Assembly: GCF_003061515.1 (NCBI RefSeq)
Contig: NZ_CP028924.1
Location: forward strand, 2,790,001 to 2,854,000
DNA length: 64,000 nucleotides
Source of the DNA: Colwellia sp. Arc7-D
Lineage (GTDB): Bacteria > Pseudomonadota > Gammaproteobacteria > Enterobacterales > Alteromonadaceae
Reading direction: 5' to 3'
Shown here: one piece after another, positions 46,864 through 57,382 of the stretch
Layout of the letters: each line of letters begins with the position of its first letter
How positions within the stretch are numbered: position 1 is the stretch's first letter
Translations under genes and position numbers: made by a program
Notes under the pieces: generated by a model
Seen by the model: the letters and a program-made list of their open reading frames with translations, nothing else
Databases searched by the model: none
Told to the model about the DNA's origin: nothing

Positions 46864-47691
46864 TTATTTCAAAAAAGTTAAGGGGTCAACTATCGCGCCT
46901 TCAGGCATGGCTTTCAATGACGCTATAAATAAATAAAACAACTCAGATTGTGAGCTAACATCAAGTTTATTATATATTTTTTTACGATGGTGCTTTATTG
47001 TTTCAACACTATTAGTTAACTTTTCAGCTATGTGTTTAATAGAATAACCATGCAAAACAAGATGAAGTATTTTACTTTCTCTTGGCGTTAATAGTGAATT
47101 ACCAAAGTTGACTAAAGCGTTGTCCAGTTGCCACTCTAAGTTGGGTGCTTTAGTTTTTGTAATGTTTTTTCGCCACCGGATCAATATACTTTTGATCAAA
47201 GGAAAAATGATAGCAACTTGTTTCAAATCAGCTTTAGAAAAAGGGTTTTCGCCTGCATGCTTAACCATTGAAACACTGACAATAGCTTTATCTTCAAACT
47301 GAAATAAAAGACACATCTCGTCAATAAAACCTAATTTTTTGTAAAATAAATCGTAATACTCTGAGTCTTCAAAACCTTCAGGGCCAACACAATTTACGGT
47401 AAAAGGTCCTTCAACTCTTTCATCTAAGGCTTTACGGTAAAATGGATCTAACAAATACGCACCAGCGTCATAAGTATCAATTTGGTATTGCGGATCTTCA
47501 TTGGCAAGTAAACGATGGTGAGAAGTTTGTGGGGGTTGTGAATGTTCAAAAATAGTCACTAAGCCACTACTACCATTGACTAAATTTTCAATACCTTTTA
47601 ACAGTTCTGCAATAGCCTCTGAGCTAAAATCTTTAGCTATCACCATTGCTAATGACTCATGCCAGTTAATTAACTTACTCGAACTATTCAT
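46864..47691 (-). CDS. LuxR-family transcriptional regulator
   Basis: 275 residues from the ATG at 47689-47691, with AAGG seven bases upstream (longer in-frame starts look artefactual). The first 190 residues lack a receiver or recognised autoinducer-binding fold; they include EDSEYYDLFYKKLGFIDEMC and KADLKQVAIIFPLIKSIL. The C-terminal helix-turn-helix is typical GerE: LTPRESKILHLVLHGYSIKHIAEKL and SVETIKHHRKKIYNKLDVSS near residue 210-255, read in pieces. It lies between the oxidase and the TonB receptor, divergent from the receptor, so it probably controls the catabolic cluster. The effector, perhaps the guanidino or polyamine substrate, is inference. Confidence 0.88.
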   Translation of the reverse strand: MNSSSKLINWHESLAMVIAKDFSSEAIAELLKGIENLVNGSSGLVTIFEHSQPPQTSHHRLLANEDPQYQIDTYDAGAYLLDPFYRKALDERVEGPFTVNCVGPEGFEDSEYYDLFYKKLGFIDEMCLLFQFEDKAIVSVSMVKHAGENPFSKADLKQVAIIFPLIKSILIRWRKNITKTKAPNLEWQLDNALVNFGNSLLTPRESKILHLVLHGYSIKHIAEKLTNSVETIKHHRKKIYNKLDVSSQSELFYLFIASLKAMPEGAIVDPLTFLK

Positions 47692-47901
47692 ATAAGCCTT
47701 TTTTATCCTAATTTTAAAATCAAAAACATAACGTAGTTTACACAATACATGTGCTCCCCTTTTTAGGGGATAAACAAACATAGCTTAACCTGTAATAGTC
47801 TAAGAAGAACATAAAAAACATATTCAGCAAAATCACCTAGTTGCTACTAATAATGATTAACGACTGAATTTACAGAAAATACTATACCTTGGAGTGAGAC
47901 G

Positions 47902-50196
47902 ATGAAAACACATCATATTTTTTCTAAGTCAGTCATCGCACTGGCAATTATTACCACATTAGCACCTGCCGCAAATAGTGCTGAAATTGAAAAAATTCAA
48001 ATAACAGCGCAAAAACGTACACAAAGCATCAATGAAGTGGGTGTTACAACCACCGCTTTTAATGGTGAAATGCTTGAAGAGTTAGGCATTGAAAGTGCTG
48101 TTGATTTAGGTGATCACACTCCAGGCCTAGTCGCCGTTAACTCAACGTCAGGCAGTACACCTATTTTTGCCATTCGTGGTATTGGCCTTGACGATTTCAG
48201 CCCGAACAATACAAGTGGTGTTGGTGTATATACTGATGAAGTTTTTGCTAGTAGCCCTGCATATTTAGGCGGTCAACTATTTGATATTGAACGCGTTGAA
48301 GTATTAAAAGGCCCGCAAGGAACTTTATACGGAAAAAATACAACAGGTGGTGCCATTAACTTTATTACCCGTAAACCTACTGAAGATTTTGAAGCTTTTA
48401 TCGAAGCTGATTACAGTAGTTATCAAACACTTGAAATTACAACCGCTGTAGGTGGTGCGTTAACTGATACAGTTAATGGTCGCTTTTCTCTTAACTACGC
48501 TAAATCTAATGAGGGTTGGCAAACAGACAATAGTACCGGTGAAGAATTTGGTTTAATCGATACGTTTGCGGTTAGAGGTCAACTTGGCTTTGAATTGGGC
48601 AGTAGTGGCACTGCCTTATTCCGTGTTTATGCCAATCAAGATAAATCAAAGCCTTTGACTCCTGACAGTGAAGGCATTAAAGATAGTTTTGGTGATGACT
48701 CTTTTGCAGCATTAAATTCTCCTGCCGCTGCTGACGACGTTAGTGTTGGCGCACTTGACGTTAGTCGTGATGAATCAGGATCTGGCGTTGCATTAACCTT
48801 AGATTATAGTTTTGACAAGTTTGACGTGATTTCAATTAGCTCATGGGATCAATATGACCGTGCCGTTGTTGATAATTATGATGGAAGTGCTGTTTCAACT
48901 ATGACGCTAGTGCAAGATGATAAATTAGAGCAATGGTCACAAGAGATACGTTTTATTAGCACAGATAATGACGATTTTACTTGGGTAGCGGGTGCTAATA
49001 TTTCCAATGAAAACGTCGAAGCTTATGACTTCTTTGATGACTCTTTCTTTGTTACCGACTCAGCATTTGACGGCACTTTATACCCAGAAGATATTAATGC
49101 TTTTGGTTTAGATAGATTTATTGCCGATTATGTACAAGAAACAGATTCTTATGGTTTATATTTGCACACTGAAACTCAGCTTAATGACAATTGGAAATTC
49201 ATTGCAGGTATTCGTTATTCGTATGATGAAAGAAGCTTTAATGGTACTGCAACCAATGAAAGTTTTGGTGATACCTTCCCTGTAACATCATTAAATGAAA
49301 CAAATGATGAGAGTGCTGTAACAGGTAAAATCGGTCTTGACTGGAAAGTAAATGATGATTTATTGGTCTTTGGTAATGTATCAACAAGTTACAAAAGTGG
49401 CGTTTACTATGGTGGAGCAATACTAGACTCTGATGCATGGAGTTATGTAAAACCAGAAGATGTACTCTCTTCTGAACTAGGCTTTAAGTGGACTTTACTA
49501 GACGGCAGTATGCAACTTAACGGCGCACTCTTTGCGTTAGAGTATGAGAACCGTCAATCACTATTAACCTATGTCGCTGATGAATTTAGTGATTTTAGTG
49601 GCTTCGCTGTTGCTGATACCACGCTAGCCAATATTCCTGAATCTCAAACTTCAGGTTTTGAACTTGACTTACGTTGGTTACCGACTGACGAGTTAACCAT
49701 TCAGGCAGGGGTTGCTTATTTAGACTCGAAAGTAACTAAAGCGCCAAATACTGAAGATTTGCGTGGCATTAACACCGACCCTTCAGTGAATGATCAAGCT
49801 AGTGAAGACGGATTTGGTTTTGTCGATGCACTTGCCGACGAATTAAATAAAAACACAGCATTATCTCAAGCACCAGAGTGGAGTTATAACGCCTTAGTTG
49901 CTTATGATATGCCACTAGAGAATGACTTGTTTTTAAAATTCCAAACAAGCTATAGCTACTCTGGTTCGCAATACGCACAGCTTGCAGATAGTAATGCTAA
50001 GTATGGTTCAATCAGTACCTTAAATGGTTTAGTTTCCTTAACGTCAGATGATGCAGGTTGGTCAGTATCACTTTGGGCAAGAAACATACTAGATAACGAC
50101 GCTGAAACCTATTCATTTACTGGTTTCGCAGGACGTACAGTGTATCGTCAAAAACCGGCAACATTTGGTGTTACATTCAAGTATGACTATTACTAA
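47902..50196 (+). CDS. TonB-dependent outer-membrane receptor
   Basis: 764 residues. The signal peptide ends near ANSAEIEK (residue 27); the TonB box-like segment is IEKIQITAQKR. The plug domain carries STSGSTPIFAIRGIGLDDF near residue 90 and ERVEVLKGPQGTLYGKNTTGGAINFITRKP near residue 130 in pieces. The beta-barrel with alternating aromatic strands follows, ending FGVTFKYDYY with a terminal aromatic. It lacks an N-terminal signalling domain, so it is not a FecA-type transducer. Acidic loops suggest a cationic ligand such as a polyamine or guanidino compound; this is inferred from its neighbours. GGAGTGA ribosome-binding site. Confidence 0.92.
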   Translation: MKTHHIFSKSVIALAIITTLAPAANSAEIEKIQITAQKRTQSINEVGVTTTAFNGEMLEELGIESAVDLGDHTPGLVAVNSTSGSTPIFAIRGIGLDDFSPNNTSGVGVYTDEVFASSPAYLGGQLFDIERVEVLKGPQGTLYGKNTTGGAINFITRKPTEDFEAFIEADYSSYQTLEITTAVGGALTDTVNGRFSLNYAKSNEGWQTDNSTGEEFGLIDTFAVRGQLGFELGSSGTALFRVYANQDKSKPLTPDSEGIKDSFGDDSFAALNSPAAADDVSVGALDVSRDESGSGVALTLDYSFDKFDVISISSWDQYDRAVVDNYDGSAVSTMTLVQDDKLEQWSQEIRFISTDNDDFTWVAGANISNENVEAYDFFDDSFFVTDSAFDGTLYPEDINAFGLDRFIADYVQETDSYGLYLHTETQLNDNWKFIAGIRYSYDERSFNGTATNESFGDTFPVTSLNETNDESAVTGKIGLDWKVNDDLLVFGNVSTSYKSGVYYGGAILDSDAWSYVKPEDVLSSELGFKWTLLDGSMQLNGALFALEYENRQSLLTYVADEFSDFSGFAVADTTLANIPESQTSGFELDLRWLPTDELTIQAGVAYLDSKVTKAPNTEDLRGINTDPSVNDQASEDGFGFVDALADELNKNTALSQAPEWSYNALVAYDMPLENDLFLKFQTSYSYSGSQYAQLADSNAKYGSISTLNGLVSLTSDDAGWSVSLWARNILDNDAETYSFTGFAGRTVYRQKPATFGVTFKYDYY

Positions 50197-50282
50197 ACAA
50201 TAATACCTAAACTCACCTGAATGAATCCCCTATATAGGGGATTTATCTCCCCTCGCTCCGCTCCTATAATATTTATACGGTA

Positions 50283-50522
50283 ATGCCAAACCTTCAAGAG
50301 GATAAAGTAAATATGCCAAGTAAAAATTATACGCAAGAAATTGTGCAAAAAGACAAAGCACATTTTATGCACCCTTGGACTGTATTTGATGTTTATAAAA
50401 CCGAAGGGGCTTTGCCTATCGAAAAAGCATCAGGCATACATATTGAAGATACCGATGGTAATAAATATCTAGATGCTGTGGGTGGTTTATGGTGCAATCA
50501 CATAGATAAGGACTCAAGCTAA
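50283..50522 (+). pseudogene. Class III aminotransferase, N-terminal stub
   Basis: The 79-residue product begins like an omega-amino acid or polyamine aminotransferase: HFMHPWTVFDVYKTEGALPIEKASG, then IHIEDTDGNKYLDAVGGLWCN near residue 55-75, and ends abruptly HIDKDSS. A complete enzyme has about 450 residues with the PLP lysine near residue 280, so some 375 residues are missing. There is no frameshift explanation: the aldehyde dehydrogenase starts at the very next codon. An internal deletion probably removed the body of the gene. The restart, PSKNYTQEIV, may indicate a true start at the second ATG (50313). The stub is unlikely to be active. Confidence 0.75.
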
Positions 50523-51938
50523 ATGCTTAATTTAAATAAATACTATATTGATGGTCAATGGCTTAATAACACCAATGGTAATGTCCTCGATGTTATAAAC
50601 CCTGCCACTGAAGTTGCTATCGCTCAAGTGGCTTGTGGTGATATTGAGCACGTTAATGCAGCGGTAAGTTCAGCTAAAAAAGCCTTTCCCGTTTGGTTAA
50701 ATACATCATCAAAAACACGCAGTGATATTATTAAAAAAATAGCCAGTGAAATGGAGCGCCGTCAAGATGAATTAGTAACGGCGGTATCACAAACTATGGG
50801 TTGCCCTGAGCACATTGCTAGCTGGTTGCAAATTGAAGGCGCTATTTACGCCATGGCATTATTTGCTGATCACACTGCGATAACCGAAACTCAAGAGCAA
50901 GGCGATAAGTGCATTATTGTTAAAGAGGCAATTGGTGTTTGTGGTTTTATAAACCCTTGGAATTTCCCCTTGCATCAGTTTGTCGGTAAAGTTGGCGCTG
51001 CGCTTGCTGCAGGTTGTACTATGGTGGTTAAACCCTCTGAACAAACGCCTATACAAGATTTTATCATGGCCGAAATTATTGCCTCGGTATTAGCAGAGTT
51101 TAACGCCCCTGCAGGCGTATTTAATTTGGTGCCAGGCACAGGTCCTGTTGTTGGTGATGCCTTAAGTCGTCATGCAGATATTGATATGATTTCGTTTACT
51201 GGCTCTACTGGAGCAGGGATTAAAGTGGCGCAAGCCGCTGCACCGACAGTAAAGCGGGTAATGCAGGAACTTGGCGGCAAGTCACCTTTTATTATTACTC
51301 CAGATGCAAACTTAGCTGATGCGGTAAAGTATGGCGTTGAAGATGTAATGTTAAACAGTGGCCAAAGCTGCAATACACTGGCCAGAATGCTAGTACCACA
51401 AGCGCTTTATGATGAAGCTGTTTCATTAGCTCAAACCATAGCTCAGTCATTAAAACTTGGTATGACAGAAGATGCTTTTTTAGGTCCAGTAAGTTCAAAA
51501 GCACATCAAGATCGCGTACTAAGCTATATTCAATTGGGTATTGATGAAGGCGCAAAATTAGTCTGCGGTGGCCTTGAACGTCCTGAAGGTTTAGATAAAG
51601 GTTTTTACATTAAGCCAACAATTTTTGCTAACGTGCATAATAAAATTCGCATAGCTCAAGAAGAAATATTTGGTCCTGTTTTGTGTATGATCCCTTACCA
51701 AACAATGGATGAAGCTATTGAAATTGCTAATGATACACCTTTTGGTTTGTCTTCTGCGGTATTTGCCAAAGATGATAACGCGGCAATTAAAATTGCCACA
51801 AAAATTCGCGCCGGACAGTGCATGATAAATGGTGGTGAATTTAATTATTCAGCCCCTTTGGCGGCTACAAACAATCAGGCAATGGCAGAGAATTCACCGC
51901 TATGGGTGTTGAAGAATTCCTTGAAACAAAAGCCATAA
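50523..51938 (+). CDS. NAD(P)-dependent aldehyde dehydrogenase
   Basis: 471 residues as read. GFINPWNFP near residue 145, the cofactor site [11 protein letters not shown] near residue 225, ELGGKSPF with catalytic Glu near residue 250 and [13 protein letters not shown] with catalytic Cys near residue 285 are all present. The C-terminus is odd: after NYSAP it should read [13 protein letters not shown], but a T-run of three at 51857-51859 (four expected) shifts the frame. The true end would be at 51973 (…EFLETKAII...). The short wrong tail may still allow activity. Oxidises aminoaldehydes such as 4-guanidinobutanal or 4-aminobutanal in this setting. It directly follows the aminotransferase stub. 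Confidence 0.9.
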   Translation: MLNLNKYYIDGQWLNNTNGNVLDVINPATEVAIAQVACGDIEHVNAAVSSAKKAFPVWLNTSSKTRSDIIKKIASEMERRQDELVTAVSQTMGCPEHIASWLQIEGAIYAMALFADHTAITETQEQGDKCIIVKEAIGVCGFINPWNFPLHQFVGKVGAALAAGCTMVVKPSEQTPIQDFIMAEIIASVLAEFNAPAGVFNLVPGTGPVVGDALSRHADIDMISFTGSTGAGIKVAQAAAPTVKRVMQELGGKSPFIITPDANLADAVKYGVEDVMLNSGQSCNTLARMLVPQALYDEAVSLAQTIAQSLKLGMTEDAFLGPVSSKAHQDRVLSYIQLGIDEGAKLVCGGLERPEGLDKGFYIKPTIFANVHNKIRIAQEEIFGPVLCMIPYQTMDEAIEIANDTPFGLSSAVFAKDDNAAIKIATKIRAGQCMINGGEFNYSAPLAATNNQAMAENSPLWVLKNSLKQKP

Positions 51939-51974
51939 TATATACCACTAATACTTGTGAAGAAGGTGAATAAA

Positions 51975-52967
51975 ATGAGTAACGCGAATAAGCCCCCAAT
52001 TAACCAGCCTAGATTTAACCAACCTATGGGTGGCAATGAAATGCCACGTTTTGGCGGCCCAGGTACCATGTTTCGTTTACCTGCCTGTGACTTAAACAGC
52101 AATGATGCCGCCGAACTTGATATCGGCATTGTTGGTGTACCATTAGATATTGGTGCAAGTAACCGCAGTGGTACACGTTACGGTCCTCGTTCAGTGCGTA
52201 ATGAATCAGTATTAGTGCGACCTTATGGCATGTATACCAAAGCAGCGCCATTTGACAGCTTTCAAGTGGCCGATATTGGCGATACCGCAATTAATACTTT
52301 TAACTTAGCTGATTCGATTAAAATTATTGAAGCGCACTACGACGATATTATGGCCAAAGATATTAAGCCTGTTACTGTTGGTGGCGATCACACCATTAGC
52401 TTACCTATCTTACGTGCGTTATATAAAAAGCATGGCACCATGGCGCTTGTCCATATTGATGCTCATGCCGACATTAATGACAGCATGTTTGGAGAAAAAG
52501 AGTGTCATGGCACAATTTTTAGACGCGCTATTGAAGAAGGTTTAGTTGACCCGAAAAAAATGGTGCAAATCGGCCAACGAGCAACTGGCTATAGTTCACA
52601 AGATTTTCAATGGGCAGTTGATCGTGGCGTTCGTGTCGTTCAAGCCGAAGAATGTTGGTTTAAATCATTAACACCTTTAATGGCTGAAGTTCGAGCGTTA
52701 ATTGGCGAAGAAACGCCAACTTACCTCACCTTTGATATTGACGGATTAGACCCAGCTTTCGCGCCAGGAACTGGTACACCAGAGCCTGCCGGATTAACAT
52801 CATCACAAGGATTAGAAATTATTCGTGGTGTTTATGGTACTAATTTGGTCGGAGCTGATTTAGTAGAAGTTTCTCCACCTTATGATACAACCGGCAATAC
52901 GTCTTTATTAGCAGCTAACTTAATCTTTGAAATGTTATGTAGCTTTCCAGGTTGTATTCGAAGATAA
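51975..52967 (+). CDS. speB: Ureohydrolase (agmatinase/guanidinobutyrase family)
   Basis: 330 residues from the ATG at 51975, two bases after the restored end of the aldehyde dehydrogenase gene, with AAGGTG as ribosome-binding site. The manganese-binding motifs of the arginase/agmatinase family are all present: VTVGGDHTIS near residue 135, LVHIDAHADINDSM near residue 165 and FDIDGLDPAFAPGTGTPEP near residue 255. The N-terminal PPINQPRFNQPMGGNEMPRFGG segment is usual in guanidinobutyrase/guanidinopropionase-type members. It would release urea from a guanidino compound, giving GABA or putrescine. Gene symbol is by family; the exact substrate is not clear. Confidence 0.88.
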   Translation: MSNANKPPINQPRFNQPMGGNEMPRFGGPGTMFRLPACDLNSNDAAELDIGIVGVPLDIGASNRSGTRYGPRSVRNESVLVRPYGMYTKAAPFDSFQVADIGDTAINTFNLADSIKIIEAHYDDIMAKDIKPVTVGGDHTISLPILRALYKKHGTMALVHIDAHADINDSMFGEKECHGTIFRRAIEEGLVDPKKMVQIGQRATGYSSQDFQWAVDRGVRVVQAEECWFKSLTPLMAEVRALIGEETPTYLTFDIDGLDPAFAPGTGTPEPAGLTSSQGLEIIRGVYGTNLVGADLVEVSPPYDTTGNTSLLAANLIFEMLCSFPGCIRR

Positions 52968-53523
52968 ATAAACTAAATCTAGTCGAAGAAACTAATTTCG
53001 CGATTACATCGACAGTACTTAGCACTGAAATATTGCTCAGTACTGTCTCTCTTTTAATAATCAGAATTACTGAGTTCTAGTTATCAATGCCGTTATACTA
53101 CTAATATTAAACAGAACATTTGCCTTTTTTGACACTATATTAAGTTAGCCAAATTAATTAACGATCTCATTAATTATGAATCATTAACCCTTTCAGCTTT
53201 TTTGAACGCACATTTGTCTATTTTCAAGGCTTAAATTAAGCGTTTTAATTATATTAATACAAATTTTTATCAAGATATTTAACGATACAATATCGCTATA
53301 ATCACTGTTATTTGGACTTTTTTGACAGGTTTAATCGCATTATTATATATTCCTCAGTTAAAAAGCCACTCTCTAGGCTATTACAAAATAAAACTGGTTA
53401 ATCACACATATTTACAATAGTTAATTTTACGCTTAAACTCATGAGAGCATTAAATTTATATAAAATAATTATAAAAAGCACAGTCGCACTAACCCAAGCT
53501 CTTAATTTTTCAAAAGGTTCATT
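52968..53523. other. Right boundary spacer, nhaB upstream region
   Basis: 556 AT-rich bases between the ureohydrolase and nhaB. No gene and no clear repeats; 53000-53050 has a weak inverted pair around ACAGTACTTAGCACTGA / TCAGTACTGT that could be a terminator without a T-run. The transition from accessory block to conserved chromosome lies somewhere here. Confidence 0.5.
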
Positions 53524-55113
53524 ATGCAGCAATCATTCATGAATGCGTTTTACAAAAACTTTCTTGGCAATTCGCCAGAATGGTACAAACTCGCAATAAT
53601 TACATTTTTAGTCATTAACCCCGTATTGTTTTTCTTTGTAGACCCTTATATTGCCGGTTGGGCTTTAGTGGTTGAATTTATTTTTACTTTAGCCATGGCA
53701 TTAAAGTGTTACCCATTACAGCCAGGTGGTTTGTTGGCCATTGAAGCAGTTGCTATCGGAATGACCAGCCCAGGGCAAGTAATGCATGAGATGATTTTAA
53801 ACTTTGAAGTAATATTATTATTAATCTTCATGGTTGCCGGCATTTACTTTATGAAGAGTTTATTACTGTTTTTGTTTACTAAAATAGTCACTAAAGTCCG
53901 ATCCAAAGTAATGGTTTCATTACTCTTTTGTTTCTCAGGCGCTTTTTTATCAGCCTTCCTTGATGCCTTAACAGTAATTGCTGTAATCATCAGTGTTGCT
54001 ATTGGCTTTTACTCTGTATATCACAAAGTTGCTTCAGGTAAAGATGTACTGATTGAACATGATCACACTAGTGACAACGAATTAGCTGAATATTCACGTG
54101 ATGACTTAGAGCAATTTCGCGGCTACTTACGTAATTTAATGATGCATGCAGGTGTTGGTACGGCGTTAGGTGGTGTATGTACTATCGTTGGTGAACCTCA
54201 AAACTTAGTTATTGGTCAACAAGCTGGTTGGGAATTCCTAGAATTTGCTATTCGTATGTCACCAGTAACTATCCCGGTATTTTTTGCTGGCTTGTTTACT
54301 TGTTTCTTATTAGAAAAAGTAAAATGGTTTGGTTACGGTGTTGCCTTACCAGAAAATGTTTATAACGTACTTAATGAGTTTGATATTGCCGAAAGTGAAA
54401 AACGCAATACACTTGATAATGCCAAGCTTGTTATCCAAGGTGCTATTGCCGTTTGGTTAATTGTTGGTCTGGCAATGCATTTAGCGCCGGTCGGTATTAT
54501 TGGTTTATCTGTTATTATTCTAGCAACCGCTTTTACCGGTGTAACTGAAGAGCATCAAATTGGCCATGCCTTTGAAGAAGCGTTGCCTTTCACTGCTTTA
54601 TTAGCCGTATTTTTCGCTGTTGTTGCTGTGATTGTAGACCAAGGCTTATTTACACCAGTTATTACTTGGGTGTTAACGTTTGAAGGTAATATGCAGCTTG
54701 TTATGTTCTATCTAGCAAACGGCTTATTATCTATGGTTAGTGATAACGTTTTCGTTGGTACAGTTTATATTACAGAAATTACAAAAGCGTTATCTGCTGG
54801 GCAAATTACCCGAGACCAATTTGACTTATTAGCCGTTGCAATTAACACAGGTACTAACTTACCAAGTGTAGCAACACCAAATGGTCAAGCTGCATTCTTG
54901 TTCTTATTAACTTCAGCATTAGCACCGTTAATTAGATTGTCTTATGGTCGTATGGTTATCATGGCTTTCCCGTACACAATAGTGTTAACTATTGTAGGTT
55001 TGTTGGCTATTTCAACAGGACAGTTAAGCAAATATACTGATTACTTTTATGAGATAGATTTAATACAACATCATGATGGCAAAGCAGTAACTAAGGCACC
55101 AGGTGGACACTAA
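53524..55113 (+). CDS. nhaB: Na+/H+ antiporter NhaB
   Basis: Electrogenic sodium/proton antiporter of the inner membrane, 529 residues, about 12 helices. Family-specific segments: [22 protein letters not shown] at the start (in pieces; aligns with E. coli NhaB [22 protein letters not shown]), [16 protein letters not shown] near residue 70, [16 protein letters not shown] near residue 150, [18 protein letters not shown] near residue 220, and [19 protein letters not shown] near residue 445. dsbB follows in the same direction. The usual divergent partner fadR is 43 kb to the left. Confidence 0.95.
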   Translation: MQQSFMNAFYKNFLGNSPEWYKLAIITFLVINPVLFFFVDPYIAGWALVVEFIFTLAMALKCYPLQPGGLLAIEAVAIGMTSPGQVMHEMILNFEVILLLIFMVAGIYFMKSLLLFLFTKIVTKVRSKVMVSLLFCFSGAFLSAFLDALTVIAVIISVAIGFYSVYHKVASGKDVLIEHDHTSDNELAEYSRDDLEQFRGYLRNLMMHAGVGTALGGVCTIVGEPQNLVIGQQAGWEFLEFAIRMSPVTIPVFFAGLFTCFLLEKVKWFGYGVALPENVYNVLNEFDIAESEKRNTLDNAKLVIQGAIAVWLIVGLAMHLAPVGIIGLSVIILATAFTGVTEEHQIGHAFEEALPFTALLAVFFAVVAVIVDQGLFTPVITWVLTFEGNMQLVMFYLANGLLSMVSDNVFVGTVYITEITKALSAGQITRDQFDLLAVAINTGTNLPSVATPNGQAAFLFLLTSALAPLIRLSYGRMVIMAFPYTIVLTIVGLLAISTGQLSKYTDYFYEIDLIQHHDGKAVTKAPGGH

Positions 55114-55146
55114 GTGTTACCCTAGTCATAAGTAGATATAAAATCT

Positions 55147-55176
55147 AACAAAAGCGCCCTTGTGGCGTTTTTTGTT
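55147..55176 (+). terminator. Rho-independent terminator downstream of nhaB
   Basis: ACAAAAGCGCC, loop CTTGT, GGCGTTTTTTGT: a 10-11 bp stem with one mismatch and a T-run, about 35 bases past the nhaB stop. Confidence 0.8.
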
Positions 55177-55255
55177 TATTGATAGCATGCATTAATACTT
55201 CCTAAACCCATGATCCAAAGTGGATTAACAACAACTCAGTCGTAGGTACCATTTC

Positions 55256-55774
55256 GTGAATTTTATAAGCCAATTATCTTTAAACCAAAGAGCATGGCAA
55301 TTGCTCGCCATTAGCGCATTATGTTTTGAACTCATCGCATTATATTTTCAATATTTTATGGGGCTTGAGCCTTGCATTATGTGTATTTATCAACGAACGG
55401 CAGTATGGGGAATATTCTTAGCTGGTGTTATTGGCGCATTCGGTTGCCAACACTTGGTAATGCGTATTGTCGCTTACGGTTTATGGGCTACAGCGGCTAT
55501 TTGGGGCTTTATCATTGCTTTAGAGCATGTTGATATGCAATCTTCAACTATGTCATTTTTGTTTAGCTGTGAAATAGTACCAAACTTTCCTTCATGGGCG
55601 CCTTTGCATCAGTGGTTACCGGCTTTATTTGAAGCCAGTGGTGATTGTGGTGATATTAAGTGGGATTTTTTAGGTTTTAGTATGCCACAAGTTATGCTGG
55701 TTATATTTGCAGCTTATAGCACTGCCTTTACTATCGTTTTGTTAACAAGATTACTAAAAGAAAAAAGGCTTTAA
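55256..55774 (+). CDS. dsbB: Disulfide bond formation protein DsbB
   Basis: Inner-membrane quinone reductase that reoxidises DsbA. 172 residues, four helices (about 13-33, 42-62, 70-90, 143-165). First active pair in LEPCIMCIYQR near residue 37-41; second pair formed by Cys of FSCEIVPNFPSW near residue 103 and Cys of SGDCGDIKWDFLG near residue 132. All four are present. A GTG start might exist but the ATG at 55256 with upstream GGTACC-type spacing is as in relatives. The nhaB-dsbB order is the same as in E. coli and Vibrio. Confidence 0.93.
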   Translation: MNFISQLSLNQRAWQLLAISALCFELIALYFQYFMGLEPCIMCIYQRTAVWGIFLAGVIGAFGCQHLVMRIVAYGLWATAAIWGFIIALEHVDMQSSTMSFLFSCEIVPNFPSWAPLHQWLPALFEASGDCGDIKWDFLGFSMPQVMLVIFAAYSTAFTIVLLTRLLKEKRL

Positions 55775-55892
55775 TAATTAAGCAACAGTGACCAATACTT
55801 ATGTTATTGGTCACTGTTAACCCTTGAGCTTATCCAAGCTATCTAACATAGCAAAACTCTATACACTTATATTTCAGCTTAGTTCATTGCTT

Positions 55893-57268
55893 TTAAAGCA
55901 GTAATAAATAACAGGTAATTCCCACTAAACAGGCAATAATAAAGCTCAGTACAGCCCCTTCTTTCACCATATGTTGAATTTCTATTTCACCCGTTCCATA
56001 AGCAATAGCATTTGGAGCCGTTGCTACTGGTAACATAAAAGCACAACTCGCACATATTGCTGCAGGTACCATTAACACCTTGGGATCGTAGCCTGAAGCA
56101 ATGGCCGCTGCCGCTAAAATTGGCATCAATAAAGTTGCCGTTGCGGTATTACTGGTTATTTCTGTTAAATAAGTCACCACCAAACAAATAGTCACAATCA
56201 TAATGATTGCTGGTAAATTGGAAAATGTAGCAAGCCACTGACCCAATAAGTCACTTAATCCAGATGCTACAAAACCTTTAGCTAATGCAATACCACCAGC
56301 AAATAGTAATAGCATCCCCAAGGAATAGTTTTGGCGCTGTCCCAATCCAATAAGCGAGAGCCTTTTCCGTTCGGTACGATAAACATCAATACAACGGCAA
56401 ATAATGCGATGGTACTATCGCCAGCTATTTCAACGCCGAAAATACCGCTCCAACCGCCAAAAGGTTCTGAACGGGTTATCCATGCAAGTGCTGTTAGCCC
56501 AAAAACCCATAATGTGCGAGACTCTTCTACACGCCAAGCCCCTAATTCTGGTAAATGTATCTCTTGTTCAAGCTTAACGTTTCTAGTTAACCAAAAAGCC
56601 ATAATGGGCACCGCTAGAACGACAATAGGTACGCCTATTTTCATCCACTCTAAAAAGCCAAACTCAATGCCAGTTTGTTCCTCGTAAATACCCATAAAAA
56701 TAACATTTGGCGGTGTACCAATCGGTGTACCAACACCACCAACATTGGCGGCATATGCAATACCAAGAATTAAAGCCACTTTAAGCTTCTTATTGTCAAT
56801 ATGTTTGAGAATAGCCAAAGCTATGGGTAACATAATGAGGGTTGTTGCGGTGTTAGAGATCCACATACTTAAAAATGCACTTGCTACCATAAACCCTAGC
56901 ACCATGCGCCTGCCACTATTTACGCCAACCATTCTCACCATGTAAACAGCTAAACGTTCATGTGCCCCACTTTTTTCTATAGCTTTTGAGAGCATAAATG
57001 CGCCCATAAGCAACAATATGACGTGGCTTCCTAAAGCAGATGCGACCGTTTTGTGATCAACAACGCCAAAAAGTGGCAACAAGGCAAATGGCACTAATGA
57101 TGTTGCGGGTATAGGCAGTGCTTCTGTAACCCACCAAATTACAGTTAACAGGGTAATAGCCGCGGCAACAGATGCTTTGCTCTCCATGCCTAAGGCTTGT
57201 AAGAAGAAGTAGAAACATATTGCTAAAATAGGCCCCAATGGAATGAATAATTGTCGAGTTACTTTCAT
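55893..57268 (-). pseudogene. Sodium:dicarboxylate/sulfate symporter of the DASS (SLC13) family, split by a one-base frameshift
   Basis: Two minus-strand frames join into one transporter of about 458 residues. The first (57268-56282) carries ALPIPATSLVPFALLPLFGV near residue 50, WISNTATTLIMLPIALAIL near residue 135 (SNT motif, sodium/substrate site), and GGVGTPIGTPPNVIFM near residue 178. The second (to 55893) has LLLFAGGIALAKGF, TEITSNTATATLLMPIL (second SNT motif) and MLPVATAPNAIAYG. The G-run at 56316-56319 has four bases; five restores IPWGMLLLFAGG. SNTAT repeated twice is the family signature. Substrate probably C4-dicarboxylates or citrate. A 7-base tandem repeat lies just upstream. Confidence 0.87.
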
Positions 57269-57286
57269 AAATTTATTCTATTTTTT

Positions 57287-57321
57287 ATTATTTATTATTT
57301 ATTATTTATTATTTATTATTT
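57287..57321. repeat. Tandem repeat of a 7-base unit upstream of the DASS transporter
   Basis: Five perfect copies of ATTATTT, with partial copies either side, lie 19-53 bases upstream of the transporter start codon, in the place of its leader and possibly its promoter. Variation in copy number would change promoter or ribosome-binding-site spacing. Confidence 0.85.
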
Positions 57322-57382
57322 ATATCTACGGTTTTGACTTGTTTTTTGATAACAAACCAATTCATTAATTTGCAAAACGATG

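Noticed and set aside
50283-50522. Explaining the aminotransferase stub as another homopolymer frameshift
   Set aside because: The next gene starts immediately, leaving no room for the missing 375 residues in any frame.
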